This document shows positions 25,502 to 35,210 of a DNA stretch of 64,000 nt, in pieces. Position 1 is the first letter of the stretch. Each line of letters starts with the position of its first letter. The notes under the pieces are model-generated. The model saw nothing but the letters and a program-made list of their open reading frames with translations. It did not search any database and was not told where the DNA came from. This stretch comes from Streptomyces rubradiris (GTDB lineage: Bacteria; Actinomycetota; Actinomycetes; Streptomycetales; Streptomycetaceae): positions 2,914,001 to 2,978,000 of the forward strand of contig NZ_BNEA01000015.1 in assembly GCF_016860525.1 (NCBI RefSeq). The letters are read 5' to 3'. The position numbers were made by a program, and so were the translations under genes.

Positions 25502-26436
25502 TGCTGCTTCGCCTCCTCGGCGGCGGTGATGGCGACGAAGGCCTGCTCCAGGCCGAGGCCGGTGACTTCGAGGTTGCGGGGGTAGAGGCCGAGGCCGTAC
25601 AGGGCGTGGACGGTGGCGTCGGCGTCGGCGGACTGGATGCGGACGGTCCGGCCCGAGACGTCGATCCGGGTGACGGACGGCAGGGCGCCGAGGGCGCTTT
25701 CGTCGATGTCGCCGGCCAGGTCGAAGGAGATGCGGCGGACACCGGCCCTGGCCTTGATCTCGGCGGCGGTGCCGTCGGCGAGGAGGCGGCCCCGGTGCAG
25801 CACCAGGACCCGGTCGGCGATGGCGTCGGCCTCTTCGAGGTAGTGGGTGGCGAACAGCACCGTACGGCCCTGGTCGGCCTGCTCGCGCATGGTGGCCCAG
25901 AAGGCCTGGCGGGCGGAGACGTCCATGCCGGTGGTCGGCTCGTCCAGGACGATCAGGTCGCTGTCGCCGGCGGTGGCGAGGGCGAACCGGACCCGCTGGG
26001 TCTGCCCGCCGGACAGCTTGCCGGCCTTGCGGTCGGCGATCTTGGTGAGGCCCGCGCGCGCCAGCACGTCGGCGACCGGGTACGGCCGCGGGTGCAGCGA
26101 GCAGGCCAGCTTCACCAGTTCGGCGACGGTGACCCCGTCCGTCAGCCCGCCGCTCTGCAGCATGGCGCCGACCCGGCCGGCCACGATGGCCTCGCGCGGG
26201 CTGGTGCCGAACAGGGCGACCGAGCCGCTGTCGGGCTGCTTCAGCCCGAGGAGCAGGTCCAGGGTGGTGGACTTGCCGGCCCCGTTCGGGCCGAGGAGGG
26301 CCACGGTCTCCCCCGGGTACAGCCGCAGCGAGAGGCCGTCCACGGCCCGCACGCTCCCGTACGTCTTGGTCACCTGGTCGAACCCGACCACCGGGGTGGT
26401 GGTGGCCGGTACCGCTGTCGTCGTCATGGCGTCCAT
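25498..26436 (-). CDS. ABC transporter ATP-binding protein (DrrA-like exporter class)
   Basis: The 312-residue ATPase has Walker A GPNGAGKST (49-57), the Q-loop segment GAMLQSGGLTDGVTV, signature LSGGQTQR and Walker B DLIVLDEPTTGMD, followed by the DrrA-type C-terminal domain of about 80 residues. It energises the downstream permease. ATG 26436 or ATG 26427 are both possible starts; neither has a strong ribosome binding site. It is the first gene of the four-gene operon, so its promoter should lie in 26437-26606, which also holds a repetitive intergenic element. Confidence 0.92.
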   Translation of the reverse strand: MDAMTTTAVPATTTPVVGFDQVTKTYGSVRAVDGLSLRLYPGETVALLGPNGAGKSTTLDLLLGLKQPDSGSVALFGTSPREAIVAGRVGAMLQSGGLTDGVTVAELVKLACSLHPRPYPVADVLARAGLTKIADRKAGKLSGGQTQRVRFALATAGDSDLIVLDEPTTGMDVSARQAFWATMREQADQGRTVLFATHYLEEADAIADRVLVLHRGRLLADGTAAEIKARAGVRRISFDLAGDIDESALGALPSVTRIDVSGRTVRIQSADADATVHALYGLGLYPRNLEVTGLGLEQAFVAITAAEEAKQQ

Positions 26437-26518
26437 GCTGGCCGCGGGGGGTGGCGGTCCGGCAGTGCCGTGGGTCCTGAGCGCCGGGTGACAGATGTCA
26501 TGCCCGGCGGGTGACCGT

Positions 26519-26590
26519 GCCCCGAAGGGGCGCGGGGAACCGCGCGACCGGCCACGACGGGCCCGCGGCCGGCCACGGGCCCGTCATGAC
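26519..26590. repeat. Probable dispersed streptomycete intergenic element
   Basis: The segment opens with an inverted repeat (ccccgaagggg) followed by cgcggggaaccgcgcgacc and further short palindromes. I recall near-identical sequences recurring between genes in many Streptomyces genomes. Function is unknown; it lies between two genes on the same strand and could act as a terminator. Confidence 0.5.
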
Positions 26591-26606
26591 GCTGTCGGCG
26601 GCGTGC

Positions 26607-29069
26607 CTAGCTCGGGTTCGTCTCGATGATCCCGACCCGGTTGGTCCTGCTCATCAGCGCCGGACGCAGCGCGGCGTAGACGTCCTCGGGGGTGACGGCC
26701 GTCTTCTTGCCGTTGCCCCGGGTGATGAGCACCCCGTCGAAGGCCTGGCCGTACAGCTCCTTGAGGGCGGCCAGGTCGGGCTTGTCGACCAGCTTGCCGT
26801 CCACGGCCGTGACCCGGAGGAACTTCCACAGCGAGTTCTGCGGGCTGAACGGCACCGAGTGGGCCGGGTCCACCTGGACCGTCACCCGGCCCGACATCGC
26901 GGGCTCGGCGAACTCCTTCATCATCCGGTCGACCTCGGCGTCGGAGACCGTCGGCTGCCGGGTGGTGGTCGGCACGGCGACCGGGGTGGCGCTGCCCGTC
27001 TCCACCAGCGCCCGGTAGGCCTGTTCGACCGCCTGGGCGGAGTGTTCGGCGTCGACGGCCTTGCCCGCCTTGCCGTAGACCGGCACGGCCTTGCCGGACT
27101 TGAACTCGATGGTGCCGTCGGTGGCCACGCCCGCGCCCGCCTCCGAGCCGCCGCCGGCCTGCTGGAGCGCGGCGTGCAGCTTCTCCTCGTCCACCGGCAT
27201 GACCGGGGCGACCACGCGCTTCTGCCCGAACAGGGAGCCGACGACGTGGACCGGGTTGTAGTCGCTGTGCGCGGCCTCGCTGACGGTGGCCTGGTAGTCG
27301 AACTGGAGGCCCGCGTTCTCCGGGGTGAGGGTGACGGTCTTGCCCCCGACGGACAGCTTCAGCGGCTTGTCGACCCGCTTGCCGAAGGCGTCGTCCAGCT
27401 TCTTGACCGCGTCGTCGCGGGTGCCGCCGCCGATGTCGACGCCGAGCACGGTGGTGCCCTTGGGCACGTCGGTGTGGTTCATCAGCAGTCCGGCGCCGTA
27501 GGCACCGCCCGCGACGACGACCACGGCGACGCCGAGCAGCATCAGCTTGCTGCGGCCCTTCTTCTTCGGCTTGGCCGCCTTGGGGGCGGGGACCGGCTCG
27601 GGCTTGGGCGCGGGTGCCGCCGGGCCGCCGCCGGGGGTGCCGAACGGGGCGCCGCCGCCCGCGCCGGGGACGACCGGCATGCCGCTGGTGACGGTCTGCC
27701 CGGAGACGTTGCCGGCGGCCGGCGAGCGGTAGCCGGGCGTGCCCGGTTCGGGGGCCGGCTTCTGCGGGGTGAGGATCGCGGTGTCGTCGCTGAGCCCGCC
27801 GCCGGGACCGCGGCCGGCCGGTCGGGGGCCCGCACCGGCGGGGCCGTTACCGGGGCCGTCGAGGTCCGCGAGGTCGGTCAGGGCGCTGCGCGGGGCGCCC
27901 TGACCGGGGTGGCCGGCGCCCGCGCCCGAGGGGCCGTCGAAGGGGCCGCCCGCGCCGGGGCCGGGCGGCAGGAGGGTGCCGTCGCCGGTGACCGGGCCGC
28001 TGGTGGGGCCGGCCGGGCCCTGCGGCCCGCCGGGGCCGCCGGCTCCGCCGGGCCCGTTGAAGCCGCTGGCGCCACCGTGCCCGTTCGGGCCGCCGTGTCC
28101 GCCGCGCCCGGTGAAGTCGCCGGCGCCGCCCTGCCCGGGGACACCGGCCGCGCCGCCGCCGTAGCCGTCGGTTCCGCCGGCACCGGTGCCGTACCCGTCG
28201 GGTGCGCTCGCAGCGGCGCCGTAGCCGTCCTGGCCGCCGTGGGCCGGGCGGTCCCCCGAGAAGTACGGCAGGTCGTCGCGGCGGTGTTCATCGGAGCCGG
28301 GCGCACCGGACTCGGGGGCGTTGGGCCGGGAGCCGCCGCCCAGCGGGCCCGCGGTCAGCGCCTCGGTCACGTCGAAGGAGCCGGTGCCGCCGCCGTGGCC
28401 CGGGGCGACCGGGCCGCCGGTGGCGCCGGGCAGGTTCTTGCCGTTCGCGGCGCCGCCCTTGCGGCCGCCGGAGCGGGAGCCGCCCGGCGCGGTCATGGCG
28501 CCGACCACCCCGCCGGGACGTCCGCCGGAGCGCGCGCCGGTGGCACCGGCCGAACCGGACGCGCCCGGACCACCCTTACGGGGGTTCGCCGCGCCGGGGG
28601 CGGAAGCCGGGGCGGCGGAACCGCCCTGGATCCCGGCGCCGTTGGTGCCACCGCCGCCCGGACCGCCCTTCGGGGCACCGGACTTGCGGGGCGCGAACCA
28701 GTCGCTGGCCTTCTCCTCCGCCTGGCCGGCGGGCCCGGCCGGGACCCCGGCGGCGCCGTCGGCGGCGGACGCGCGGTCCGCCGCGGGCCGCTCCTCGGCG
28801 GCGGGCGTCTCGTCCCCGCCGCCCTCGCCGTCCGCGACGGGCTTGCGCACGACGACCGGCGGGATGGGCCGGGATCCGGGGATGTTGATCCGGATCCGGG
28901 TCGTCAGCGTGGTCTCGGTCTTCTTCTCGTCCGGCCGCGTGCCCGAACGGCCCGCGCCCGTACCGTCGTCGGAAGCCAGGGGGGTCCCGTACGGCGGGGT
29001 GCCGGAGGGGTATGCGGCTCCGCCGCGCCCGTTGGGCCCGGAGGACGGAGTGTCAGTTTCACGACTCAA
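26607..29069 (-). CDS. Large membrane-anchored protein with peptidoglycan-binding-like (YoaR/VanW-type) repeats
   Basis: The 820-residue protein starts at TTG 29069 with GGGAG 8 bases upstream; no ATG or GTG in this frame lies closer to the ribosome binding site. Residues 1-500 are Gly/Pro/Ala-rich and probably disordered. A basic KAAKPKKKGRSKLM precedes one transmembrane helix near 508-530 (LGVAVVVVAGGAYGAGLLM). The extracytoplasmic part has two similar modules beginning VLGVDIGGGTRDDAVKKL and an intervening GLQFDYQATVSEAA, matching the putative peptidoglycan-binding domain found in YoaR/VanW-like proteins. A cell-wall role is inferred. The disordered cytoplasmic region is unusually long. 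Confidence 0.85.
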   Translation of the reverse strand: MSRETDTPSSGPNGRGGAAYPSGTPPYGTPLASDDGTGAGRSGTRPDEKKTETTLTTRIRINIPGSRPIPPVVVRKPVADGEGGGDETPAAEERPAADRASAADGAAGVPAGPAGQAEEKASDWFAPRKSGAPKGGPGGGGTNGAGIQGGSAAPASAPGAANPRKGGPGASGSAGATGARSGGRPGGVVGAMTAPGGSRSGGRKGGAANGKNLPGATGGPVAPGHGGGTGSFDVTEALTAGPLGGGSRPNAPESGAPGSDEHRRDDLPYFSGDRPAHGGQDGYGAAASAPDGYGTGAGGTDGYGGGAAGVPGQGGAGDFTGRGGHGGPNGHGGASGFNGPGGAGGPGGPQGPAGPTSGPVTGDGTLLPPGPGAGGPFDGPSGAGAGHPGQGAPRSALTDLADLDGPGNGPAGAGPRPAGRGPGGGLSDDTAILTPQKPAPEPGTPGYRSPAAGNVSGQTVTSGMPVVPGAGGGAPFGTPGGGPAAPAPKPEPVPAPKAAKPKKKGRSKLMLLGVAVVVVAGGAYGAGLLMNHTDVPKGTTVLGVDIGGGTRDDAVKKLDDAFGKRVDKPLKLSVGGKTVTLTPENAGLQFDYQATVSEAAHSDYNPVHVVGSLFGQKRVVAPVMPVDEEKLHAALQQAGGGSEAGAGVATDGTIEFKSGKAVPVYGKAGKAVDAEHSAQAVEQAYRALVETGSATPVAVPTTTRQPTVSDAEVDRMMKEFAEPAMSGRVTVQVDPAHSVPFSPQNSLWKFLRVTAVDGKLVDKPDLAALKELYGQAFDGVLITRGNGKKTAVTPEDVYAALRPALMSRTNRVGIIETNPS

Positions 29070-29227
29070 GGCAGGTTCTCCCGGTTGGCTCCGCCGCCCT
29101 TACGACCTGACTGCTCGGGCGGCTCGGCGGCGCGCACCACCATACTGGCCACTACTGACGCGCATCCCATGACCGCTGGGGAAACCCACACGGGACTCGC
29201 ACGTGCGCCGCACGGCGAAGTGGTACG

Positions 29228-29644
29228 TCACTTGCCAAGTCGGGCGGAGCCGCCGCCGGGTTGCCGTCCGGCGCCAACGGTGGCGCAGATCACAGCCAGC
29301 ACCATGCCGCCGAGCAGGAAGAGGTAGGAGCCGACGCCCGCGCCGAACAGGAAGTCGCCTTCCGCGCGGGTGGTGGTGAGCAGGACGACGGCGACGAGCC
29401 AGCCCACGGCCGGTGCGACCGCCCCGCCACGGCTCCGGGTGGCGTAGGAGCCGCCGAGGAAGGCCCCCGCGGCGCCGGCGAGGGCGAGCAGCAGCCCGCC
29501 GGGGAACCAGGCGGCCTGCACCAGGGCGCCTGCCACGCCCACGAGCGCGCCGAGCACGAACAGGCCGACGAGGGCGGCGGCCCGGCCGGGAGAGGGCGGG
29601 CGCAGCGGCTGGGCGAGCAGCGGGCCCGGTCCGCCGTCGCTCAT
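29228..29644 (-). CDS. Small integral membrane protein linked to mshB
   Basis: The 138-residue product has four predicted helices ([52 protein letters not shown] and [19 protein letters not shown]). Its ATG at 29644 overlaps the mshB stop by four bases. A membrane protein in the same place follows mshB in mycobacteria (Rv1171, from memory), and streptomycete members belong to a DUF6113-like group. Function is unknown; proximity suggests nothing specific about mycothiol beyond coupled expression. Confidence 0.82.
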   Translation of the reverse strand: MSDGGPGPLLAQPLRPPSPGRAAALVGLFVLGALVGVAGALVQAAWFPGGLLLALAGAAGAFLGGSYATRSRGGAVAPAVGWLVAVVLLTTTRAEGDFLFGAGVGSYLFLLGGMVLAVICATVGAGRQPGGGSARLGK

Positions 29645-30495
29645 GACGCCTCCTCGACACCCGCGAAGAGGTCGGTCTCCCCGGGCTCGGCCGTGCCGCG
29701 CACCAGTTCGTAGTACTCGGTGGTGAACAGCGGCTGGGCGAGGGCGTTGGAGAGCGCGAAGTACGGCCCGGCCACCTCGATCTGGGTGGCGTGGGCGCGC
29801 ATCGCGGCGGCCTTGGCGGCGGCGTGCGCGGTGCCGTCGACCGCGGTGGTGACGCGCTCGTCGTCGACCACGCCCGGTACGTCGTCCACGGCGGCGCTCT
29901 TGTCGAACGGCAGGGTGTCCAGCTCGTCCCCGAGGCGGGCGAAGGCGGCCTCGGCGACGGAGCGCGGGACGCGGTTCCAGTACACCTTGGCGATGCTGTG
30001 GCCGCGTTCGGCGGCGAGGTCGACGGCACGCATGGCGACGCGGTGGGCCTGGACGTGGTCCGGGTGGCCGTAGCCGCCGTTGTCGTCGTAGGTGACGAGG
30101 ACCTGCGGGCGGACCTCGAGGATCACCTCGGCGAGGTGGCCGGCGGCCTCGTCCACGTCGGCCTGCCAGAAGCAGCCGGGGTCGTCGTTGTCGGCGGTGC
30201 CGGTCATCCCGGAGTCGCCGTAGCGCCCGGCGCCGCCGAGCAGCCGGCCGTCGGTGACGCCGAGCGCGGCGAGGGCCGCGCCCAGCTCACCGCGCCGGTG
30301 TGTGCCCAGCGCGGGACCCGTCAGGTGCCGCAGCTCCGGCGGGATGACCTCGCCACGCTCGCCCAGGGTGCAGGTGACCAGGGTCACATGGGCACCCTCG
30401 GCCGCGTACCTGGCCATGGTCGCGCCGTTGTTGATCGACTCGTCGTCCGGGTGCGCGTGCACCAGCAGCAGACGCCGCGCGGGCAGTTCCGTCAT
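29641..30495 (-). CDS. mshB: GlcNAc-Ins deacetylase of mycothiol biosynthesis
   Basis: The 284-residue LmbE-family zinc enzyme has the AHPDDE motif (residues 14-19, with H15 and D18 as ligands) and GHPDH (143-147) supplying the third zinc histidine. Other conserved parts are [18 protein letters not shown] and TYDDNGGYG. It removes the acetyl group from 1-O-(2-acetamido-2-deoxy-glucopyranosyl)-inositol, the second enzymatic step to mycothiol, the major thiol of actinobacteria. The other msh genes are not in the window. Length and motifs agree with the mycobacterial enzyme. The downstream gene is translationally coupled. Confidence 0.95.
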   Translation of the reverse strand: MTELPARRLLLVHAHPDDESINNGATMARYAAEGAHVTLVTCTLGERGEVIPPELRHLTGPALGTHRRGELGAALAALGVTDGRLLGGAGRYGDSGMTGTADNDDPGCFWQADVDEAAGHLAEVILEVRPQVLVTYDDNGGYGHPDHVQAHRVAMRAVDLAAERGHSIAKVYWNRVPRSVAEAAFARLGDELDTLPFDKSAAVDDVPGVVDDERVTTAVDGTAHAAAKAAAMRAHATQIEVAGPYFALSNALAQPLFTTEYYELVRGTAEPGETDLFAGVEEAS

Positions 30496-30543
30496 GGCAC
30501 CACCCTACGAGGTCCCGCGCACCGCCCCCGGCGACACCGGCCC

Positions 30544-30738
30544 TCAGAACTTGATGCTGCCGATCATGCCGGCGACGTTGGTCGTCAGCTCTCTGATCGT
30601 GGGCGCGATGGTCGAGGAGGCGAGATAGAAGCCGAGCAGGATGCAGATGACCGCGTGGCCGCCTTTCAGTCCTGACTTCTTGATCAACAGGAAGACGATG
30701 ATCGCCAGCAGCACCACCGCCGAAATCGAGAGTGCCAC
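30544..30738 (-). CDS. 64-residue membrane protein
   Basis: The protein starts at GTG 30738 with GGAGG about 10 bases upstream. It is two hydrophobic helices (SISAVVLLAIIVFLLIKK and HAVICILLGFYLASS) around a basic loop (KKSGLKGGH), with an amphipathic C-terminus (IRELTTNVAGMIGSIKF). Small membrane proteins of this pattern recur in streptomycetes, but I do not know a function. It is read in the same direction as mshB, 48 bases upstream of the mshB start. Confidence 0.75.
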   Translation of the reverse strand: MALSISAVVLLAIIVFLLIKKSGLKGGHAVICILLGFYLASSTIAPTIRELTTNVAGMIGSIKF

Positions 30739-30910
30739 GGCGGCTCACCTCCAAAGATCCCAGGGACGCGGGTTCTAGATCAGTTGAGCAAATCCATGCA
30801 GACGCCAGCAGGTTCATACCCACACAGCGGTAGTGATCATAACTATCCGTGTGCGCGCATCGCTCGGCGCACAGCCGCACAAGGGGGCGCATGGCCAATA
30901 TGGTCGGGGT

Positions 30911-33040
30911 ATGACGACCGAGGCTGACTCCTTCCCCCGCCGGCACGCCCGGACCCAGCGGTTCACGCTCGGCGCGCCGCGTTCGTTCACCGTGGCGCCC
31001 GACGGCGCGCGCGTCGCGTTCCTGCGCTCCGGCTCGGGCATCGACCGGGTCAACTCCCTGTGGGTACTGGATCTTCCGGACGGTACCGAGCGCCTGGCGG
31101 CCGATCCCGGGGTGCTGCTGCGGGGCTCCCCGGAAGAGCTGCCGCCCGAGGAGCGGGCCCGCCGCGAGCGCAGCCGTGAGGGGGGCGGCGGCATCGTCGG
31201 TTATGCCACCGACAATTCCGTGGAGTTGGCGTCCTTCGCCTTGTCAGGGCGGCTTTTCACGGCGGAGCTGCGGGCCGGGACGGCACGTGAACTCCCCGTC
31301 CCGGGGCCGGTGATCGACCCCCGTCCGGCCCCCGACGGGCGGCACGTCGCCTACGTCGCGCGGGGCGCGCTGCGGGTGGTGGGCGCCGAGGGGGACGGCG
31401 ACCGGGCGCTGGCCGAGCCGGAGTCGGCGGGCGTCTCCTACGGGCTCGCGGAGTTCGTCGCGGCCGAGGAGATGGGGCGTTCGCGGGGCTTCTGGTGGGC
31501 TCCCTCCTCGGACCGGCTGCTCGTGGCGCGCGTGGACGACACGCCGGTGCGGCGGTGGTGGATCGCGGATCCGGCCCGTCCGGAACGTGAGCCACTCAAC
31601 ATCCGGTACCCGGCGGCGGGCACCCCCAACGCGGACGTACACCTGTTCGTCCTCGGGCTCGACGGCAGTCGCACGGAGGTGGTCTGGGACCGGGCCCGCT
31701 ACCCCTATCTGGCACGTGTGCACTGGTCAGAGGCGGGTGCGCCGCTGCTGCTCGTGCAGGCGCGGGACCAGCGCAGTCAGCTGTTCCTGGCCGTGGACCC
31801 CGATTCCGGGGCCACCCGGATGGTGCACGCCGATGAAGATCCAGATTGGCTGGAACTTTTCGCTGGTGTGCCCTGCTGGAGCCCCTCGGGGCGGCTTGTC
31901 CGCATCGCGGACGAGGGCGGCGCCCGGGTGCTCACGGTCGGAGAACGCCCGCTGACCAGCGCGCAGTTGCACATTCGTGCGGTTCTGGACGTCGGTTCGC
32001 GGGACGTACTGGTTTCCGCCTCTTCCGGTCCGGAGGCCCCCGCGCCGGAAATTGGCGAAGTTCATGTGTACAGGGTGAACGAGTTGGGTGTGGAACGCGT
32101 GTCGGAGGAGCCCGGTGTGCACTCCGCGGTGCGCGCCGGGGGTGTGACCGTCCTGGTGTCCGCCGCCCTGGACCGGCCGGGCACCCGGGCCCGGGTGCTG
32201 TGCGACGGGAAGCCGGCGGCCACCATCCGGTCGTACGCCGAGGATCCGGGGCTGCGTCCGCGGGTCACGCTCACCGAGGGGGGCGCACGCCGAATTCCAT
32301 GCGCCGTGCTTATGCCACGGGACTACCCCGGCGACACTCCTCTGCCGGTCCTGCTGGACCCCTACGGCGGCCCGCACGGCCAGCGGGTGGTGGCCGCGCA
32401 CAACGCCCACCTCACCTCCCAGTGGTTCGCCGACCAGGGTTTCGCCGTGCTCGTCGCCGACGGCCGGGGCACCCCGGGCCGCTCCCCCGCCTGGGAGAAG
32501 GCGATCCGGGACGACGTGGCGGCCGTGGTGCTCCAGGACCAGGTGGACGCGCTGCACGCGCTCGCCGAGCGGTACCCGCTGGACCTGGACCGGGTGGCGA
32601 TCCGGGGCTGGTCCTTCGGCGGCTATCTGGCGGCGCTGGCGGTGCTGCGCCGCCCGGACGTCTTCCACGCGGCGGTGGTCGGCGCGCCCGTCACCGACCT
32701 CAGGCTCTACGACACCCACTACCAGGAGCGCTACCTCGGCGACCCGGGCGAACAGCCCGAGGTCTACCGCCGCAACTCGCTGATCGACGACGCGGGGCTG
32801 GTCGACCCGGCCGCACCGCACCGCCCGATGATGGTGATCCACGGGCTCGCGGACGACAACGTGGTGGTCGCCCACTCGCTGCGGCTGTCCTCCGCCCTGC
32901 TGGCCGCCGGCCGCCCGCACGAGGTGCTGCCGCTGTCCGGGGTCACCCACATGACTCCGCAGGAGACGGTCGCGGAGAACCTGCTCCGCCTCCAGCTGGA
33001 CTTCCTGCGGCGCTCCCTGCCCCCGGTGGAACGCCCGTGA
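30911..33040 (+). CDS. S9 family peptidase (prolyl oligopeptidase/DPP IV type)
   Basis: The 709-residue protein combines an N-terminal beta-propeller (about 15-470, with repeated segments such as RHVAYVARGALRVVG and DRLLVARVDDTPVRRWW) and a C-terminal alpha/beta hydrolase. The catalytic triad is S568 (GWSFGGYLA), D648 (HGLADDNVV) and H680 (VTHMT). The FVAAEEMGRSRGFWW segment resembles the Glu-Glu loop (AEEM) that binds the substrate N-terminus in dipeptidyl peptidase IV. It has no signal peptide from ATG 30911, so it is probably cytosolic and cuts imported short peptides. It lies directly upstream of three oligopeptide importers. Confidence 0.92.
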   Translation: MTTEADSFPRRHARTQRFTLGAPRSFTVAPDGARVAFLRSGSGIDRVNSLWVLDLPDGTERLAADPGVLLRGSPEELPPEERARRERSREGGGGIVGYATDNSVELASFALSGRLFTAELRAGTARELPVPGPVIDPRPAPDGRHVAYVARGALRVVGAEGDGDRALAEPESAGVSYGLAEFVAAEEMGRSRGFWWAPSSDRLLVARVDDTPVRRWWIADPARPEREPLNIRYPAAGTPNADVHLFVLGLDGSRTEVVWDRARYPYLARVHWSEAGAPLLLVQARDQRSQLFLAVDPDSGATRMVHADEDPDWLELFAGVPCWSPSGRLVRIADEGGARVLTVGERPLTSAQLHIRAVLDVGSRDVLVSASSGPEAPAPEIGEVHVYRVNELGVERVSEEPGVHSAVRAGGVTVLVSAALDRPGTRARVLCDGKPAATIRSYAEDPGLRPRVTLTEGGARRIPCAVLMPRDYPGDTPLPVLLDPYGGPHGQRVVAAHNAHLTSQWFADQGFAVLVADGRGTPGRSPAWEKAIRDDVAAVVLQDQVDALHALAERYPLDLDRVAIRGWSFGGYLAALAVLRRPDVFHAAVVGAPVTDLRLYDTHYQERYLGDPGEQPEVYRRNSLIDDAGLVDPAAPHRPMMVIHGLADDNVVVAHSLRLSSALLAAGRPHEVLPLSGVTHMTPQETVAENLLRLQLDFLRRSLPPVERP

Positions 33041-33150
33041 ACTCCGTTAACACACAGGCAACTTCGCGGAAGCGGTACCGATATACGGACAAGGCAGCCT
33101 GAATCGCGTACGGCCGTGCGGGTGCCGTAAACGGGCCGGGGTGCGCCATG

Positions 33151-34236
33151 TCACCCCGGCCCGTTCCCGTCGCCCCCGGAGTCCCCGGAGTCCCCGGAGT
33201 CCCCGGAGTTCTCCGAGGGGACGGGTCGCCTCTCCTCGGCGAAGTGACAGGCCGACGGGTGGGCCGCGGGGCCGGCGGCGTCCCGGAAGACGGCAGGCAC
33301 CGCCAGCGCCGGGACCTCCCGCGCGCACCGCTCGCGCGCCTTCCAGCAGCGGGTGCGGAAGCGGCACCCGGACGGGACGGCCGCCGGCGAGGGCACGTCC
33401 CCGGTGAGGATGATCCGCTCGCGCCGGTCGCGGGCCGCCGGGTCGGGCACCGGCACCGCGGAGAGCAGGGCCTGGGTATAGGGGTGCGTCGGGTGGTCGT
33501 AGATCGCGCCGGCCGGGCCGCTCTCCACGATCCGGCCCAGGTACATCACCCCGACCCGGTCCGAGATGTGCCGCACCACCGACAGGTCGTGCGCGATGAA
33601 GACGTACGACAGGCCGAACTCCGCCTGGAGCCGGACCAGCAGGTTGACCACCTGGGCCTGCACCGAGACGTCCAGGGCGGACACCGGTTCGTCGGCGACC
33701 ACGACCTCGGGGCGCAGCGCCAGTGCCCGGGCGATGCCGATGCGCTGGCGCTGCCCGCCGGAGAACTGGTGGGGGTAGCGGCCCGCGTACTCCGGGTCCA
33801 GGCCGACCACGTCCAGCAGCTCCCGCACCCTGCGGCGCCGGTCGCCCCTGGGGGCCGCCTCGGGGTGGATCTCGTACGGCTCCCCGACGATGTCCCCGAC
33901 CGTCATCCGGGGGTTGAGCGAGGTGTAGGGGTCCTGGAAGACCATCTGGACGGCGCGGCGCACGGCCTTCAGCGCCCGGCCGGACAGCCCGGTGACGTCC
34001 TCGCCCCTGAACCGGATGGTGCCGGCGGTCGGACGCTCCAGATGGCACAGCAGCCGGGCCACCGTCGACTTGCCGCAGCCCGACTCGCCGACCAGACCGA
34101 GGGTCTCGCCGCGGCCGAGCGTGAAGTCGACGCCGTCGACCGCCTTCACCGCGCCGACCTGCCTGCGCAGCAGCACGCCCCGGGTCAGGGGGTAGTGCTT
34201 GACCAGCCCGGTCACCTCCAGGATCGGCTCAGCCAC
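33151..34236 (-). CDS. Oligopeptide ABC importer ATPase (OppF/DppF type), cluster 1
   Basis: The 361-residue ATPase has Walker [13 protein letters not shown], signature [15 protein letters not shown], Walker [16 protein letters not shown]-loop [10 protein letters not shown], and the oligopeptide-type C-terminal domain with the cysteine cluster [16 protein letters not shown]. The tail ends in a four-unit Ser-Gly-Asp repeat. It overlaps the upstream ATPase gene by 8 bases and is the last gene of cluster 1 (solute-binding, permease, permease, ATPase, ATPase). Together they form a peptide or nickel-type importer of the Opp/Dpp family. Confidence 0.92.
   Translation of the reverse strand: MAEPILEVTGLVKHYPLTRGVLLRRQVGAVKAVDGVDFTLGRGETLGLVGESGCGKSTVARLLCHLERPTAGTIRFRGEDVTGLSGRALKAVRRAVQMVFQDPYTSLNPRMTVGDIVGEPYEIHPEAAPRGDRRRRVRELLDVVGLDPEYAGRYPHQFSGGQRQRIGIARALALRPEVVVADEPVSALDVSVQAQVVNLLVRLQAEFGLSYVFIAHDLSVVRHISDRVGVMYLGRIVESGPAGAIYDHPTHPYTQALLSAVPVPDPAARDRRERIILTGDVPSPAAVPSGCRFRTRCWKARERCAREVPALAVPAVFRDAAGPAAHPSACHFAEERRPVPSENSGDSGDSGDSGGDGNGPG
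33181..33207 (-). repeat. 9-bp repeats encoding an SGD tail
   Basis: Three exact 9-bp copies, with degenerate copies on either side, encode successive Ser-Gly-Asp units at the C-terminus of the ATPase. The tail is not present in the paralogous ATPases at 44289 and 47014. Confidence 0.7.
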
Positions 34237-35203
34237 GCAGGCACTCCCTCCAGAAGTGGCAGGCGCTGCCCCGGCCGCCGGGCACCTCGTACAGCGGGGG
34301 CTCGTCGGTGCGGCACACGTCCTGGGCCATCGGGCAGCGCGGGTGGAAGGAGCAGCCGGGCGGGACGCGCGTCAGGTTCGGCGGCAGGCCCTTGATGGCG
34401 TACAGCTCCCGGCCCTTTCGGTCCAGGCGGGGCACCGAGTCCAGCAGCCCCCGGGTGTAGGGGTGGGCCGGGGCCCGGTAGAGGTCGCGCACGGGCGCGG
34501 ACTCGACGATCCGCCCGGCGTACATCACCGCGATCCGGTCGGCGACGTCCGCGACCACGCCCAGGTCGTGGGTGATCAGGATCAGCCCCATGCGGTACTC
34601 GCGCCGCAGCTCCGCCAGCAGGTCCATGACCTGGGCCTGGACCGTGACGTCCAGGGCGGTGGTGGGCTCGTCGGCGATGACGAGGGCCGGCCGCAGGGCC
34701 AGCGCCATCGCAATCATGATGCGCTGGCGCATGCCGCCGGAGAACTGGTGGGGGTAGTCCCGCACCCGCTGGGCCGCCGCCGGGATGCGCACCCGCTCCA
34801 TCAGTTCCACCGCCCGGGCCCGGGCGTCCTTGCGGGACAGCCCCCGGTGCACGACGAACATCTCCCCGAGCTGGTCCCCCACGGTGAGCACCGGGTTCAG
34901 GGCCGACAGCGCGTCCTGGAAGATCATCGCCATCCCCGCGCCCCGGATCCGGCGCCGCTCCCTCTCCTTGAGGGTGAGCAGGTCCCGGCCCCGGAACAGG
35001 ACGCGCCCGCCGGTGATCCGGCCGGGCGGGGTGTCCAGGATGCCCATCACGGCCTGCGCGGTGACGGACTTGCCGGAGCCGGACTCGCCGAGCACGGCCA
35101 GGGTCTCACCCTCGTCCACCGCGTACCCGACGCCGTTGACGGCCCGGGCGACGCCGTCCCGGGTCCGGAACTCCACGTGCAGGTCCCGCACTTCGAGCAG
35201 CAC
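34229..35203 (-). CDS. Oligopeptide ABC importer ATPase (OppD/DppD type), cluster 1
   Basis: The 324-residue protein has Walker [13 protein letters not shown], signature [15 protein letters not shown], Walker [15 protein letters not shown] and H-loop [13 protein letters not shown], with the C-terminal [17 protein letters not shown] motif of the Opp/Dpp ATPases. It pairs with the OppF-type ATPase, whose start lies inside its last 8 bases. The start used is ATG 35203 ([12 protein letters not shown]), 7 bases after the permease stop. Confidence 0.92.
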   Translation of the reverse strand: MLLEVRDLHVEFRTRDGVARAVNGVGYAVDEGETLAVLGESGSGKSVTAQAVMGILDTPPGRITGGRVLFRGRDLLTLKERERRRIRGAGMAMIFQDALSALNPVLTVGDQLGEMFVVHRGLSRKDARARAVELMERVRIPAAAQRVRDYPHQFSGGMRQRIMIAMALALRPALVIADEPTTALDVTVQAQVMDLLAELRREYRMGLILITHDLGVVADVADRIAVMYAGRIVESAPVRDLYRAPAHPYTRGLLDSVPRLDRKGRELYAIKGLPPNLTRVPPGCSFHPRCPMAQDVCRTDEPPLYEVPGGRGSACHFWRECLRG

Positions 35204-35210
35204 GGCGCCG

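Noticed and set aside
26511..29327. 938-codon open frame on the plus strand opposite the peptidoglycan-binding-like gene
   Set aside because: Composition is Gly/Ala/Arg-rich without domains, and the minus-strand gene has clear membrane and repeat domains.
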